Assembly: GCF_009827655.1 (NCBI RefSeq)
Contig: NZ_WTYV01000001.1
Span: 620,001-684,000, forward strand
DNA length: 64,000 nucleotides
Origin: Alteraurantiacibacter buctensis
GTDB lineage: Bacteria > Pseudomonadota > Alphaproteobacteria > Sphingomonadales > Sphingomonadaceae
Direction of reading: 5' to 3'
In this document: positions 20,353-30,185 of the stretch, piece by piece
Layout: the number at the start of each line of letters is the position of its first letter
How positions within the stretch are numbered: the first letter of the stretch is position 1
The notes under the pieces: model-generated
Seen by the model: the letters and a program-made list of their open reading frames with translations, nothing else
What the model was told of the DNA's origin: nothing
Database searches by the model: none
Translations under genes and position numbers: made by a program

Positions 20353-21348
20353 ATGCAATTCCTGTCCGACAATGCGGCGCGCGTGCACCCCCGGGTGTGG
20401 CAGGCCATGCAGGCCGCCGATGCGCCCGATGCGCCCTATGACGGCGATGCCCTGTCGCGCCGGCTGGACGCGGTGTTTGCCGATCTGTTCGGACGGGATT
20501 GCGCCGTGGTCTGGGCAGGCACCGGCACGGCGGCCAACTGCCTGGCGCTGGCCACGCTGGTGCAGCCGCACGGCGGGGTGATCTGTCACCGCGAATCGCA
20601 CATCGAGATGGACGAGGGCGGGGCGCCCGGCTTCTACCTGCACGGGGCCAAGCTGCTGCTGGCCGAAGGGGCGGGGGCGAAGCTGAGCGTGGCAGCGGTG
20701 GAGCAGGTGCTGGCCGGCATCACCCGTGGCGTGCACCAGGTGCAGGCCCATGCCATCAGCGTCACGCAGGCAAGCGAATACGGCCAGGCCTATACGCCGG
20801 ACGAGTTGCGGGCGCTGGGCGCGCTGGCCGCGAATCGCGGGCTGGGCCTGCACATGGACGGGGCGCGGTTTGCCAATGCCGTGGCCTTTCTGGGCTGTTC
20901 CCCCGCCGAGGCCGCCGGACCGGTCGATGCGCTGAGCTTCGGTTTCACCAAGAACGGCGGCATGGATGCCGAGGTGATCGTGTTTTTTGATCCGGCAAAG
21001 GCAGACCTCGCCCGGTGGCGCAGGAAGCGCGCCGGCCACCTCCATTCCAAGGGCCGCTTCATGGCCGCGCAGGTGGTGGCGCTGCTGGAGGGCGGCCTGT
21101 GGCTAGAGCTGGCGGGGCACGCCAATGCGCTTGCCGCCGAGGTGGCCTGGGGGGCGAGCGAACGGCTGGTTTATCGCCCGCAGGCGAACGAGGTCTTCGC
21201 GCGGCTGACCGCGGCAGAACGCGCCGCTTTGCGCGCACAGGGTTTTGCCTTTTACGACTGGGACGAAGCCTGTGTCCGGTTCGTGACCGCGTGGGATACG
21301 CGCGAAGAGGATGCGCGCGCCCTGTCCCGCGCCCTGGCGGCCCTGTGA
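20353..21348 (+). CDS. Threonine aldolase-like PLP enzyme (beta-eliminating lyase family)
   Basis: A 331-residue fold-type I PLP enzyme of the low-specificity L-threonine aldolase group, cleaving beta-hydroxy amino acids to glycine plus aldehyde. Key features: AGTGTAANCLAL (PLP phosphate loop, 55-66), the stacking His in HRESHIEMDEGG, the Asp of HMDGARFANA (167-176) and the Schiff-base lysine K200 in LSFGFTKNGGMDAE. The start at MQFLSDNAA is chosen because the family begins with FLSDN. Its stop overlaps the GTG start of the next gene. Confidence 0.9.
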   Translation: MQFLSDNAARVHPRVWQAMQAADAPDAPYDGDALSRRLDAVFADLFGRDCAVVWAGTGTAANCLALATLVQPHGGVICHRESHIEMDEGGAPGFYLHGAKLLLAEGAGAKLSVAAVEQVLAGITRGVHQVQAHAISVTQASEYGQAYTPDELRALGALAANRGLGLHMDGARFANAVAFLGCSPAEAAGPVDALSFGFTKNGGMDAEVIVFFDPAKADLARWRRKRAGHLHSKGRFMAAQVVALLEGGLWLELAGHANALAAEVAWGASERLVYRPQANEVFARLTAAERAALRAQGFAFYDWDEACVRFVTAWDTREEDARALSRALAAL

Positions 21349-22301
21349 ACGGACCCGTGAGCGACCCCCCCCCGCCCCACGCGCTGCTGCGCCCCGCTGT
21401 CGCCATTCCCTTCGTGGCGGTGGCGCTGATCTGGGGCTCCACCTGGTTCGTCATCAAGGGGCAGATCGGGCCAGAGGTCTCGGCCCACTGGTCGGTGGCC
21501 TGGCGATTCGCGCTGGCCACCCCGGCCATGTTCGTGCTGGCCGCAATCATGCGCCTGCCGCTGGCCATGCCGCGCCGTTCGCACGGCTTGGCGGCGCTGA
21601 TGGGGCTGTTCCAGTTCTGCGGCAACTACAGCTTCGTCTACCTGGCCGAACTGCACCTGACGTCGGGCATCGTCGCCCTGCTGATCGGGCTGATGCTGGT
21701 GCCCAACGCCATCCTGGGCAAGCTGTTGCTGGGCGAGCCGATCACGCAACGGTTCATCCTGGCCAGCGCCGTGGCCATCGCCGGCATTGCCCTGCTGCTG
21801 GTGAACGAGGCGCAGGTGGCACCGATCGACGGCAACGTGGCACTGGGTACGCTGCTGGCGCTGGTGGCCATGCTGGCGGCATCCATCGCCAACGTGATCC
21901 AGGCGGGGCCGGCGGGCAAGGTCGTGCCGCTGGTGAGCCTGCTGGCCTGGGCCATGCTTTATGGCACCGGTCTCGATTTCGCGCTGGCCTGGGCGATCGA
22001 CGGGCCGCCGGTGCTGCCCACGGGCACCGCCTACTGGCTGGGCACGGCGTGGCTGGCGGTGGTGGGCTCGGTGGTCACCTTCCCGCTCTATTATGACCTG
22101 GTCCGCAAGCTGGGCGCAGGGCGCGCGGCCTACAACGGGGTGCTGGTGGTGGTCATCGCCATGGTGATTTCCACCCTGCTGGAAGGGTACAAGTGGACCC
22201 CGCTGGCGATCGGCGGGGCGATCCTGTCGATGGCCGGCCTGATGGTAGCGCTGCGGGCGCGTCAGGTGCCGGAGAAGACGGCCGCCAGCCCCTCGCGGTA
22301 G
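21345..22301 (+). CDS. EamA/DMT-family transporter
   Basis: A 318-residue inner-membrane protein with about ten transmembrane helices in two EamA repeats (AVALIWGSTWFVIKGQIG in helix 1; NVIQAG at the inter-repeat region). Members export metabolites or amino acids; the substrate cannot be told here. There is no ATG near the start. GTG 21345 overlaps the previous stop and GTG 21357 is 12 bases later. A run of nine C (21365-21373) lies just inside the coding region. The 3' end overlaps the convergent SDR gene by 40 bases. Confidence 0.88.
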   Translation: MNGPVSDPPPPHALLRPAVAIPFVAVALIWGSTWFVIKGQIGPEVSAHWSVAWRFALATPAMFVLAAIMRLPLAMPRRSHGLAALMGLFQFCGNYSFVYLAELHLTSGIVALLIGLMLVPNAILGKLLLGEPITQRFILASAVAIAGIALLLVNEAQVAPIDGNVALGTLLALVAMLAASIANVIQAGPAGKVVPLVSLLAWAMLYGTGLDFALAWAIDGPPVLPTGTAYWLGTAWLAVVGSVVTFPLYYDLVRKLGAGRAAYNGVLVVVIAMVISTLLEGYKWTPLAIGGAILSMAGLMVALRARQVPEKTAASPSR

Positions 22302-23050
22302 GTCGGATAGCGCAGGCGCCAGCCGAGCAGCCGCCTGGCCTTGCCGTTCGCCACGCGGCGGTTCTCGGCATAGAAGGCGCGGGCCATCGGGCTGAGCTGC
22401 GCTTCCTCCAGCGTCTGCAAGGGCGGCAAGGGCAGGCCTGACAGGCGGCAGGCGTGCTCGATCACCGTATTCTGGCTGCACGGCAGGTCATCGGCCAGGT
22501 TGTACGCGCCCGGCGGCGCATCGCCCGCCAGCGCCAGCACGGTTCCGCTGGCGATATCATCCACATGCACGCGGCTGAACACCTGCCCCGGCAGGGCGAT
22601 CCGCTGCGCGCGGCCATCGGCCAGGCGGTCGAAGACGCTCCTTCCCGGCCCGTAGATGCCCGGCAGGCGCAGCACGTGGGCACCCAGCGCCAGCCACCGC
22701 GCATCCGCCTGTGCCCGCGCGGTGCGGCGGCCGGTGCCCACTGGGGCGCTTTCGTCCACCCAGGCCCCGCCGGTGTCGCCATAGACCCCGGTGGAGGACA
22801 AATAGGCGAGGCGCTTACCGCCCAGCGCATCGCCATAGGTTTCCAGCACCGGATCCCCTGCGCCTTCCGCCGGGGGAACGCTGGAGAGCACGTGGCTGGC
22901 ACCGGCCAGCGTAGCGCGCACCCGCTCCGCATCGGCAAAGGCCATGTCGCCCGCGCGCCCCGTGGCGCTGACCTGCCAGCCGCGCGCCCGCGCCAGCGCG
23001 GCGATCGCTTGCGCGCTGTAACCCAGTCCGAAGATGAAAAGATGCGCCAT
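22262..23050 (-). CDS. NAD(P)-binding SDR-type protein (YeeZ-like)
   Basis: A 262-residue Rossmann-fold protein of the extended SDR group. The nucleotide-binding start FIFGLGYSAQAIAALAR (5-21) has the GxGYxxxxIA form of YeeZ-type proteins. YLSSTGVYGDTGG follows, then LRLPGIYGPGRS, FSRVHVDDIA and a C-terminal substrate half (YPTYREGLAAVF). The substrate is unknown. It is divergent from pepN and overlaps the EamA gene tail to tail. Confidence 0.88.
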   Translation of the reverse strand: MAHLFIFGLGYSAQAIAALARARGWQVSATGRAGDMAFADAERVRATLAGASHVLSSVPPAEGAGDPVLETYGDALGGKRLAYLSSTGVYGDTGGAWVDESAPVGTGRRTARAQADARWLALGAHVLRLPGIYGPGRSVFDRLADGRAQRIALPGQVFSRVHVDDIASGTVLALAGDAPPGAYNLADDLPCSQNTVIEHACRLSGLPLPPLQTLEEAQLSPMARAFYAENRRVANGKARRLLGWRLRYPTYREGLAAVFSGT

Positions 23051-23103
23051 CAGGGCTTTCCTAGCGGTTGGACGCGGGCGGGAAAGGTCCTAAAGCCTCA
23101 GGC

Positions 23104-25773
23104 ATGGATATCCGCAACCCCTCCGCACCCGATGGCAATCCCGAAATGGCCGATGCCGCCGTCCCGCCGCCTGCCCCGGCGGTGATCCGGCGGGTGGATT
23201 ACCAGCCGTTCGGCTGGCTGGTCCCGCGGCTGGAGCTCGATTTCCAGCTTGGCCTCACCGATACCCGCGTCGCCGCCACGCTGCATGTGGAGCGCAACCC
23301 CGCCGCCACCCCCACGGGGCAGATCCGCCTCAACGGCGAAGGGCTTGCTCCGCTGGAGGTGACGGTGGACGGCCAGCCCACCAGCCTGTGGCGCATGGCG
23401 GGGGATGACCTGGTGCTGGACCTGCCGGGCACGGCGCATACCATCGGCCTCGTCACCCGGATCGATCCCGCCGCCAACACCCAGCTTTCGGGCCTCTATG
23501 CCTCGGGCGGGATGCTGTGCACCCAGTGCGAGGCGGAAGGCTTCCGCCGCATCACCTTCTTCCCGGACAGGCCCGACGTGCTGAGCATCTATTCGGTGCG
23601 GATGAGCGGCGATGCCGATGCCTTCCCGGTGCTGCTGTCCAACGGCAACCTCACCGCCAGGGGCGACAATGGCGATGGCACCCACTGGGCCGAGTGGCAC
23701 GATCCCTGGCCCAAGCCGAGCTACCTGTTCGCGCTGGTGGCGGGGCGGCTGGTGGCCAATCGCGACACCTTTACCACCCGTTCGGGCCGCAAGGTCGATC
23801 TTGCCATCTACGTCCGCGAAGCCGGGGCGGGTGAGGAGGACGACCTCCCGCGCACCGCCCATGCCATGGCCAGCCTCAAGCGCTCGATGACCTGGGACGA
23901 GGAGCAGTTCGGCCGCGAGTACGACCTCGATACCTTCAACATCGTGGCGGTGAGCGATTTCAACGCCGGGGCGATGGAGAACAAGGGCCTCAACGTCTTC
24001 AACACCAAGTACGTGCTGGCCGACGAGGAGACCGCCACCGATGGCGATTTCGACGCGGTGGAAGGGGTGATCGCCCATGAATACTTCCACAACTGGTCGG
24101 GCAACCGCGTCACCTGCCGCGACTGGTTCCAGTTGAGCCTCAAGGAAGGCTTCACCGTGCTGCGCGACCAGTTGTTCAGCCAGGACATGGGCAGTGCCCC
24201 GGTCAAGCGGATCGAGGACGTGCGGGTGCTGCGCGGGGCCCAGTTCCCCGAGGATTCGGGCCCGCTGGCCCACCCCATCCGGCCTGACGAATACCGCGAA
24301 ATCTCCAATTTCTACACCGCCACGGTCTACAACAAGGGAGCCGAGGTGATCCGCATGATGCGGGTGATGGCGGGCGAGGAGCGGTTCCGCGCCGGGTGCG
24401 ACCTCTATTTCGACCGTCACGATGGCGAGGCGGCGACCTGCGAGGATTTCGTGAAAGCCATAGAAGACGGCGCCGGGCTGGATCTCAACCAGTTCCGCCT
24501 GTGGTATGCGCAGGCCGGCACCCCGCGCGTGACCGTGCGGCTGGACCACGCGGGCGACGTGGCCACGCTGCACCTGGCCCAGGTGGTACCGCCCACGCCC
24601 GGCCAGCCGGACAAGCGGCCGATGCCGATTCCGCTGAAGGTGGCGCTGTTCGATCGTGCCAGCGGCATCCACGCGGGCGAGCAACTGGTGGTGCTGGACC
24701 GGGCGCAGCAGAGCTTCAGCTTCCCCGGCTTTGCCACGCGGCCCGTGCTGTCGATCAACCGCGGCTTCACCGCGCCGGTCTCCATCGAGCACGCCGCCCC
24801 GGTGGAGGACCTGGTGTTCCTGGCCGCGCGCGACGACGATCCCTTCGCCCGTTACGAGGCGATGCAGGAACTGGTGGTCGGCCACCTGAAGGACGTGGTT
24901 GACGGCAAGCTGTCGGCGTCCGAGCGCGACGCCGGCCGCGCCGCCATTGCCGGGGCGCTGGCTGCGGTGATCGCCGATCCCGCGCTGGATGACCTGATGC
25001 GCGGCGAGCTGCTGATCCTGCCCAGCCAGACCTATATCGCCGAACAGATGCTGATTGCCGATCCCGGCACGATCCATCACGAGCGTCAGGCCCTGCGCGG
25101 CGCGCTGGCCAGGGCGCTGGAGGGTGAATTCGTGGCCCTGCACCAGCGCGCCAGCGCGGTGCCCGGCGGCCTCAACGCCGCCGCACGCGGGGCGCGCAAG
25201 GTGAAGACGCAGGCGCTGGTCTACCTGGCGGAAGGCAACCCGGACCTCGCCGAACAGATGGCCGCCGCACAATACGATGCCGCAGATACCATGACCGACC
25301 GGCAGGGCGCGCTGATGGTGCTGGCCGGGCTGAAAGGCCCGCAGCGCACGCACAAGCTGCTCGACTTCTACCAGCGCTATCGCTCCAACCCGCTGGTGGT
25401 GGACAAGTGGTTCGGCCTGCAGGCGGGCTCGCTCCACCCCCACGCGATCGAGCACGTCAAGGCGCTGGCCACCCATCCGGACTTCAACCTGAAGAACCCC
25501 AACCGCGTGCGCAGCCTGTACATGGTCTTCGCGGCCAACCCCGCGGCCTTCCACGCCGAGGATGGCGAGGGCTACCGCATGCTGGCCGACCTGATCATCG
25601 CGCTCGATCCGGTCAACCCGCAGACTGCGGCGCGCTTTGTGCCGCCGCTGGGCCGCTGGCGGCGGATCGAGCCCAGGCGCGCCGCGCTGATGCGCGCCGA
25701 GCTGGAGCGGATTGCTGCCACCCCCGGCCTGTCGCGCGACACCGCCGAGCAGGTGGGCCGCAGCCTTGGCTGA
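23104..25773 (+). CDS. pepN: Aminopeptidase N (M1 family zinc metallopeptidase)
   Basis: A large cytoplasmic aminopeptidase, 889 residues. The exopeptidase motif GAMENKG is at 289-295 and the zinc motif HEYFHNW at 325-331, with the third ligand Glu in LKEGFT about 18 residues on. PepN-type C-terminal helical domains follow (AARGARKVKTQALVYL, NPNRVRSLYMVFAANP). The start at MDIRNPSAPDG is likely; MADAAVPPP at 23146 is possible. The next gene starts one base after its stop. Confidence 0.96.
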   Translation: MDIRNPSAPDGNPEMADAAVPPPAPAVIRRVDYQPFGWLVPRLELDFQLGLTDTRVAATLHVERNPAATPTGQIRLNGEGLAPLEVTVDGQPTSLWRMAGDDLVLDLPGTAHTIGLVTRIDPAANTQLSGLYASGGMLCTQCEAEGFRRITFFPDRPDVLSIYSVRMSGDADAFPVLLSNGNLTARGDNGDGTHWAEWHDPWPKPSYLFALVAGRLVANRDTFTTRSGRKVDLAIYVREAGAGEEDDLPRTAHAMASLKRSMTWDEEQFGREYDLDTFNIVAVSDFNAGAMENKGLNVFNTKYVLADEETATDGDFDAVEGVIAHEYFHNWSGNRVTCRDWFQLSLKEGFTVLRDQLFSQDMGSAPVKRIEDVRVLRGAQFPEDSGPLAHPIRPDEYREISNFYTATVYNKGAEVIRMMRVMAGEERFRAGCDLYFDRHDGEAATCEDFVKAIEDGAGLDLNQFRLWYAQAGTPRVTVRLDHAGDVATLHLAQVVPPTPGQPDKRPMPIPLKVALFDRASGIHAGEQLVVLDRAQQSFSFPGFATRPVLSINRGFTAPVSIEHAAPVEDLVFLAARDDDPFARYEAMQELVVGHLKDVVDGKLSASERDAGRAAIAGALAAVIADPALDDLMRGELLILPSQTYIAEQMLIADPGTIHHERQALRGALARALEGEFVALHQRASAVPGGLNAAARGARKVKTQALVYLAEGNPDLAEQMAAAQYDAADTMTDRQGALMVLAGLKGPQRTHKLLDFYQRYRSNPLVVDKWFGLQAGSLHPHAIEHVKALATHPDFNLKNPNRVRSLYMVFAANPAAFHAEDGEGYRMLADLIIALDPVNPQTAARFVPPLGRWRRIEPRRAALMRAELERIAATPGLSRDTAEQVGRSLG

Positions 25774-25774
25774 C

Positions 25775-26455
25775 ATGGGGGGTGAGGTGATTCGCAGCGC
25801 GGCGCTGGATGGCGTGGCGCACGGCTTTCTCGACGCCGCGCAAAGCGATGCCGAGGCCTTCGACCTGGTGCCGCACCGGGCGGGGCCGGTGTTCCTGAAG
25901 CAGGTCCATTCGGCACTGGCGGTGACTGTCAGCGAGCCCTTTGCCGGCGATCCGCCGGAAGCCGATGCCCTGGTCACCGCCACGCCCGGCCTGGCGCTGG
26001 CCATCCGCACGGCCGATTGCGCGCCCGTCTTGCTGGCCGACACGACGGCGGGCGTGATCGGCGCGGCCCATGCCGGCTGGCGCGGTGCGGTCGGCGGCGT
26101 GCTGGAGGCGACCGTGGCGGCCATGGTGGCCCTGGGGGCCAGCCCCGCCAGCATCGTCGCCGTGGTCGGCCCCACCATCGCCCGCCCCAGTTACGAGGTG
26201 GACGAGGGCTTCCACGCCCGCCTGCTTCACGGCGCACCGGAGAATGCGCGCTTCTTCACCCCCGGCCGCACCGGCCACTGGCAGTTCGACCTGCCGGCCT
26301 ATGTTGTCGCCCGCCTGGGCGAAGCGGGCGTGGGACAGGTCGAGGACCTGGCGCTCGATACCTATGCAGGGGCAGGCCGCTTCCATTCCTTCCGGCGCGC
26401 CACCCACCGGGCCGAGCCGACCTATGGCCGCCAATTTGCGCTTATTTCGCTGTAG
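25775..26455 (+). CDS. pgeF: Peptidoglycan editing factor PgeF (laccase-domain / polyphenol oxidase family)
   Basis: A 226-residue cytoplasmic Cu/Zn enzyme. Family members remove wrongly incorporated L-Ser from peptidoglycan precursors and are also called YfiH. Metal-site residues are visible in FLKQVHSA, RTADCAPVLLAD, GAAHAGWRGAVGGV and the C-terminal RFHSFRRAT. The start ATG lies one base after the pepN stop, so the two are cotranscribed. Confidence 0.94.
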   Translation: MGGEVIRSAALDGVAHGFLDAAQSDAEAFDLVPHRAGPVFLKQVHSALAVTVSEPFAGDPPEADALVTATPGLALAIRTADCAPVLLADTTAGVIGAAHAGWRGAVGGVLEATVAAMVALGASPASIVAVVGPTIARPSYEVDEGFHARLLHGAPENARFFTPGRTGHWQFDLPAYVVARLGEAGVGQVEDLALDTYAGAGRFHSFRRATHRAEPTYGRQFALISL

Positions 26456-26697
26456 AATCGGTCCGGAAAAGTGCCCCGACGGCATGGCCATTTCCGCAGG
26501 GGCAGCCTAAGGGCCAAAAGGCGGGTTGGCAGGGGCGTTTTGCTCGTCTATCAGCCGCGCCAAGTCGCCGCCCCCACGTTCTCGTCCCAAGGGGTGGATT
26601 CAGGGGTTCGCGGCTTGTCTTTAGTCTTTTTGAGGTTCGGCCACGGGCGTTCGTCCCCATGGTCAAACCGGCAGATCGGGGCCAGCAAGGCAGGATA

Positions 26698-27264
26698 ATG
26701 GCAAGCACCACTGATACCGCGCATACGGAACAGGTGGCCGAAGGCGGCGTGCGCCGCCGCGACTTCATCGAAATCGCTGCAACGGCCGCAGCCGGCACCG
26801 GGGCGATCTTCGTCCTCATCCCGCTGGTCAGCCAGATGGCCCCGTCCAAGGACGTGCTGGCCGAAAGCACCACCGAGCTGGACATTTCCGCAATCGAGCC
26901 GGGCCAGGCCGTGAAGGCGGTGTTCCGCAAGCAGCCGGTCTTCGTGCGCAACCTGACGCCGGAAGAGATGACCGCCGCCGAGGCGGTGGACGTGGGCGAC
27001 CTGCGCGATCCGCAGACCCTGGCCGAGCGGACCAAGCCCGGCAAGGAGAACATCCTGGTCACCATGGGCGTCTGCACCCACCTGGGCTGCGTGCCGCTGG
27101 GCGCGGGCGAGGGCGAGGTAAAGGGCGAATTCGGCGGGTACTTCTGCCCCTGCCACGGTTCGCACTATGATACCGCCGCGCGCATCCGCAAGGGCCCGGC
27201 CCCGACGAACCTGGTGGTTCCGGATTACGAATTCACCTCCGACACCACGATCGTGATCGGCTGA
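26698..27264 (+). CDS. petA: Ubiquinol-cytochrome c reductase iron-sulfur subunit (Rieske)
   Basis: Rieske protein of the bc1 complex, 188 residues. The twin-arginine-like start [18 protein letters not shown] leads into the single membrane anchor. The 2Fe-2S cluster sites are CTHLGC and CPCHGS. It transfers electrons from ubiquinol to cytochrome c1. First gene of petABC; petB follows 17 bases downstream. The 242 bases upstream (26456-26697) hold no gene and probably carry the operon promoter. Confidence 0.97.
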   Translation: MASTTDTAHTEQVAEGGVRRRDFIEIAATAAAGTGAIFVLIPLVSQMAPSKDVLAESTTELDISAIEPGQAVKAVFRKQPVFVRNLTPEEMTAAEAVDVGDLRDPQTLAERTKPGKENILVTMGVCTHLGCVPLGAGEGEVKGEFGGYFCPCHGSHYDTAARIRKGPAPTNLVVPDYEFTSDTTIVIG

Positions 27265-27281
27265 GGCGAGAGAGAGAAGAG

Positions 27282-28565
27282 ATGAGCTTCCCCTGGGCCA
27301 AGCAATACGAACCCACCAATGCGGTGACGAAGTTCCTTGACGAGAAGCTGCCCCTGCCGCGCCTCGTCTACAACGCCGTGGGTGCCGGCTATCCGGTGCC
27401 GCGCAACCTGTCCTATGCCTGGAATTTCGGGGTGCTGGCGGGCTTCTGCCTGGTGCTGCAGATCGTCACCGGCGTGATCCTGGCGATGCACTATGCCGCC
27501 AACGCGGGCGTCGCCTTCGATTCGGTCGAGCACATCATGCGCGACGTCAACTGGGGCTGGCTGATGCGCTATGCCCACGCCAACGGCGCCTCGGCCTTCT
27601 TCGTGGTGGTCTACCTGCACATTTTCCGCGGCTTCTTCTACAGCTCGTACAAGGCCCCGCGCGAGATGATCTGGCTGATCGGCGTGACCATCTTCCTGCT
27701 GATGATGGCCACCGCCTTCATGGGCTATGTGCTGCCCTGGGGCCAGATGAGCTTCTGGGGTGCCAAGGTGATCACCGGCCTGTTCGGCGCGATCCCGCTG
27801 GTGGGCGAACCGCTGCAGATCTGGCTGCTGGGCGGCTATGCGCCGGATAACGCCGCGCTCAACCGCTTCTTCTCGCTGCACTTCCTGCTGCCCTTCGTGA
27901 TTGCCGGTGTGGTGATCCTGCACATCTGGGCACTGCACATCCCCGGCTCGTCGAACCCGACCGGCGTGGAAGTGAAGACCGAGAGCGACACCGTGCCCTT
28001 CCACCCGTACTACACGGCGAAGGACGGTTTCGGGCTGGCGGTGTTCCTGGTGATCTACTGCGCCTTCGTATTCTTCATGCCGAACGCGCTGGGCCACCCG
28101 GACAACTACATCCCGGCCAACCCGCTCTCCACTCCGGCGCACATCGTGCCCGAATGGTACTTCTGGCCGTTCTACGCGATCCTGCGCGCCTTCACCTTCG
28201 ACTTCATCCTGCCGGCCAAGCTGTGGGGCGTGCTGGCGATGTTCGCGGCCATCCTGGTGTGGTTCTTCCTGCCCTGGCTGGACAAGAGCCCGGTGCGCAG
28301 CGGCCACTACCGCCCGCTGTTCCGCAAGTTCTTCTGGGTGCTGGTGGCCGACATGGCGCTGCTGTTCTACCTCGGCGGCGCCGCGGCGGAGGAGCCCTAT
28401 GTGATGCTCAGCCAGATCGCCACGGCCTATTACTTCCTGCACTTCCTCGTCATCCTGCCGATCATTTCGTCGATCGAACGGCCGGAACCGTTGCCCTTCT
28501 CGATTACCGAGGCGGTGCTGGGTGCTGACGACAAGGCTGCTCTGCCTGCCGGTTCGGCGGCTTGA
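27282..28565 (+). CDS. petB: Cytochrome b subunit of the bc1 complex
   Basis: A 427-residue membrane subunit holding the two b hemes and the Q sites. Family marks: [44 protein letters not shown], the Qo-site [13 protein letters not shown] and about eight helices. It is followed by petC after 28 bases. Confidence 0.98.
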   Translation: MSFPWAKQYEPTNAVTKFLDEKLPLPRLVYNAVGAGYPVPRNLSYAWNFGVLAGFCLVLQIVTGVILAMHYAANAGVAFDSVEHIMRDVNWGWLMRYAHANGASAFFVVVYLHIFRGFFYSSYKAPREMIWLIGVTIFLLMMATAFMGYVLPWGQMSFWGAKVITGLFGAIPLVGEPLQIWLLGGYAPDNAALNRFFSLHFLLPFVIAGVVILHIWALHIPGSSNPTGVEVKTESDTVPFHPYYTAKDGFGLAVFLVIYCAFVFFMPNALGHPDNYIPANPLSTPAHIVPEWYFWPFYAILRAFTFDFILPAKLWGVLAMFAAILVWFFLPWLDKSPVRSGHYRPLFRKFFWVLVADMALLFYLGGAAAEEPYVMLSQIATAYYFLHFLVILPIISSIERPEPLPFSITEAVLGADDKAALPAGSAA

Positions 28566-28593
28566 GACGCGGGTTAAGGGGAAAGACAAGATC

Positions 28594-29469
28594 ATGATCC
28601 GCCTTGTTGGAATTCTGACCGGCCTGGTTTTCGCCTTCGTGGCGCTGCTGGCCTTCGTGACCGGCGCCTACACTTTCTTCACGGAACCGACCGAGGAAAC
28701 GGCCGAGCACGCCTTCCATATGGAAGCGCACCTGCCCACCGGCGGCTACACCTTCGACGGCCTGGCCCCGCAGTGGGACGTTGCCCAGCTGCAGCGCGGC
28801 TACAAGGTGTACAAGGAAGTGTGCAGCGCCTGCCACTCGATGAACCATGTCGCCTTCCGCGACCTGGAGCAGCTCGGCTACTCCGAAGCCCAGGTGAAGG
28901 CGGAAGCCGCCGCCTGGCAGGTGCCGGGGATCGATCCGGTGACCGGCGAGGCGAACCTGCGCCCCGGCCTGCCGACCGACTATTTCCCCGCGCCCTATGC
29001 CAACAACACGGCAGCCGCTGCGGCGAACAACAACGCCATCCCGCCGGATCTCTCGCTGATGACCAAGGCCCGCCATCACGGCACCGCCTACGTCTACTCG
29101 CTGCTGACCGGCTATCGTGACCCGAACAGCTACACCAACGAAGAGGGTGAAACGCTGGCCCAGGCGTTCCCGGATTCGATGCCGGGCACGGGCCTGCACT
29201 TCAACCCGTGGTTCGCCAACCTGAACCTGGCCATGGCCCCGCCGCTGCACACCGCAGGGCAGGTGACCTATGACGACGGTACCGAGGCGACCGTGCAGCA
29301 GATGTCGGCCGACGTGGCTGCCTTCCTCACCTGGACCGCCGAGCCTTCGCTGGTGGACCGCGTGCGGCTGGGCTGGATGGTCATGGGCTTCCTCATCTTC
29401 CTGACGATCCTGGCCTACCTCGCCAAGAAGTCGGTCTGGTCGCAGCTCAAGACCCGCCGCGACGACTGA
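28594..29469 (+). CDS. petC: Cytochrome c1
   Basis: The heme-c subunit of bc1, 291 residues. The ATG at 28594 gives an N-terminal hydrophobic segment (ILTGLVFAFVALLAFVTGA). The heme site is VCSACHSMNHVAF (CxxCH). NPWFANLNLAMAPPL supplies the Met-ligand region. A C-terminal anchor (MVMGFLIFLTILAYLAKKSVW) fixes it in the inner membrane. An in-frame start further upstream within petB is rejected. Confidence 0.97.
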   Translation: MIRLVGILTGLVFAFVALLAFVTGAYTFFTEPTEETAEHAFHMEAHLPTGGYTFDGLAPQWDVAQLQRGYKVYKEVCSACHSMNHVAFRDLEQLGYSEAQVKAEAAAWQVPGIDPVTGEANLRPGLPTDYFPAPYANNTAAAAANNNAIPPDLSLMTKARHHGTAYVYSLLTGYRDPNSYTNEEGETLAQAFPDSMPGTGLHFNPWFANLNLAMAPPLHTAGQVTYDDGTEATVQQMSADVAAFLTWTAEPSLVDRVRLGWMVMGFLIFLTILAYLAKKSVWSQLKTRRDD

Positions 29470-29489
29470 CGGCTGTGCGCAGCAGCGAC

Positions 29490-30023
29490 ATGACCCGCGA
29501 GGAGCTCAGGTCGCTGGTCCGCACGGTGCCGGACTTCCCGATTGCCGGGATCCAGTTCCGCGATATCACCACGCTGATTGCCGACAGCCGGGGCCTCGCC
29601 TCGGCTGTTGCGCATCTGGCGGACCTCGCGTCCCCTGATGTCGCTGCCGTTGCGGGGATCGAGGCGCGCGGCTTCATCTTCGGCGCGGCGCTGGCCATGC
29701 AGCTCGGCACCGGTTTCATTCCGGTGCGCAAGGCCGGCAAGCTGCCTGTAGAGACAATCAGCGAGGACTATGCACTGGAATACGGCGCGGCCACGATCGA
29801 GATCGATCCCACGCTGGTCCCACAGGGTGGCCGCGTGCTGCTGGTCGACGACCTGATCGCCACGGGCGGCACCGCCCTTGCCGCCGCCAGCCTGCTGCGG
29901 CGGGCCGGCGGCCTCGTCGATACCGCGCTGTTCGTGATCGACCTGCCTGAACTCGGCGGCGCGGCTGCCCTGCGTTCAGCGGGCGTAGCCGCCGATGCGG
30001 TAATGGAATTCGCCGGCCACTGA
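29490..30023 (+). CDS. apt: Adenine phosphoribosyltransferase
   Basis: Purine salvage enzyme making AMP from adenine and PRPP, 177 residues. DFPIAGIQFRDIT near the start, GIEARGFIFGAALA, RKAGKLP and the PRPP loop VLLVDDLIATGGTA are all diagnostic. ATG 29490 (MTREELRSL) is preferred; a GTG at 29475 is possible. It follows petC by 20 bases and may be read through from it. Confidence 0.96.
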   Translation: MTREELRSLVRTVPDFPIAGIQFRDITTLIADSRGLASAVAHLADLASPDVAAVAGIEARGFIFGAALAMQLGTGFIPVRKAGKLPVETISEDYALEYGAATIEIDPTLVPQGGRVLLVDDLIATGGTALAAASLLRRAGGLVDTALFVIDLPELGGAAALRSAGVAADAVMEFAGH

Positions 30024-30111
30024 GCGGTCAAGCACCGCCACGGCGCGCTACCGCTTGACGAGGGCACCCCGGCAATGGCAAGCGCCGCTTCTGCCCGAAT
30101 TCGGCACCTGG

Positions 30112-30185
<74 letters not shown>

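Noticed and set aside
23098-26178. Very long open reading frame antisense to pepN and pgeF
   Set aside because: GC-rich codon bias creates long antisense frames. The translation is rich in His, Gly, Arg and Gln with no domain, while the plus strand has complete aminopeptidase and PgeF motifs.
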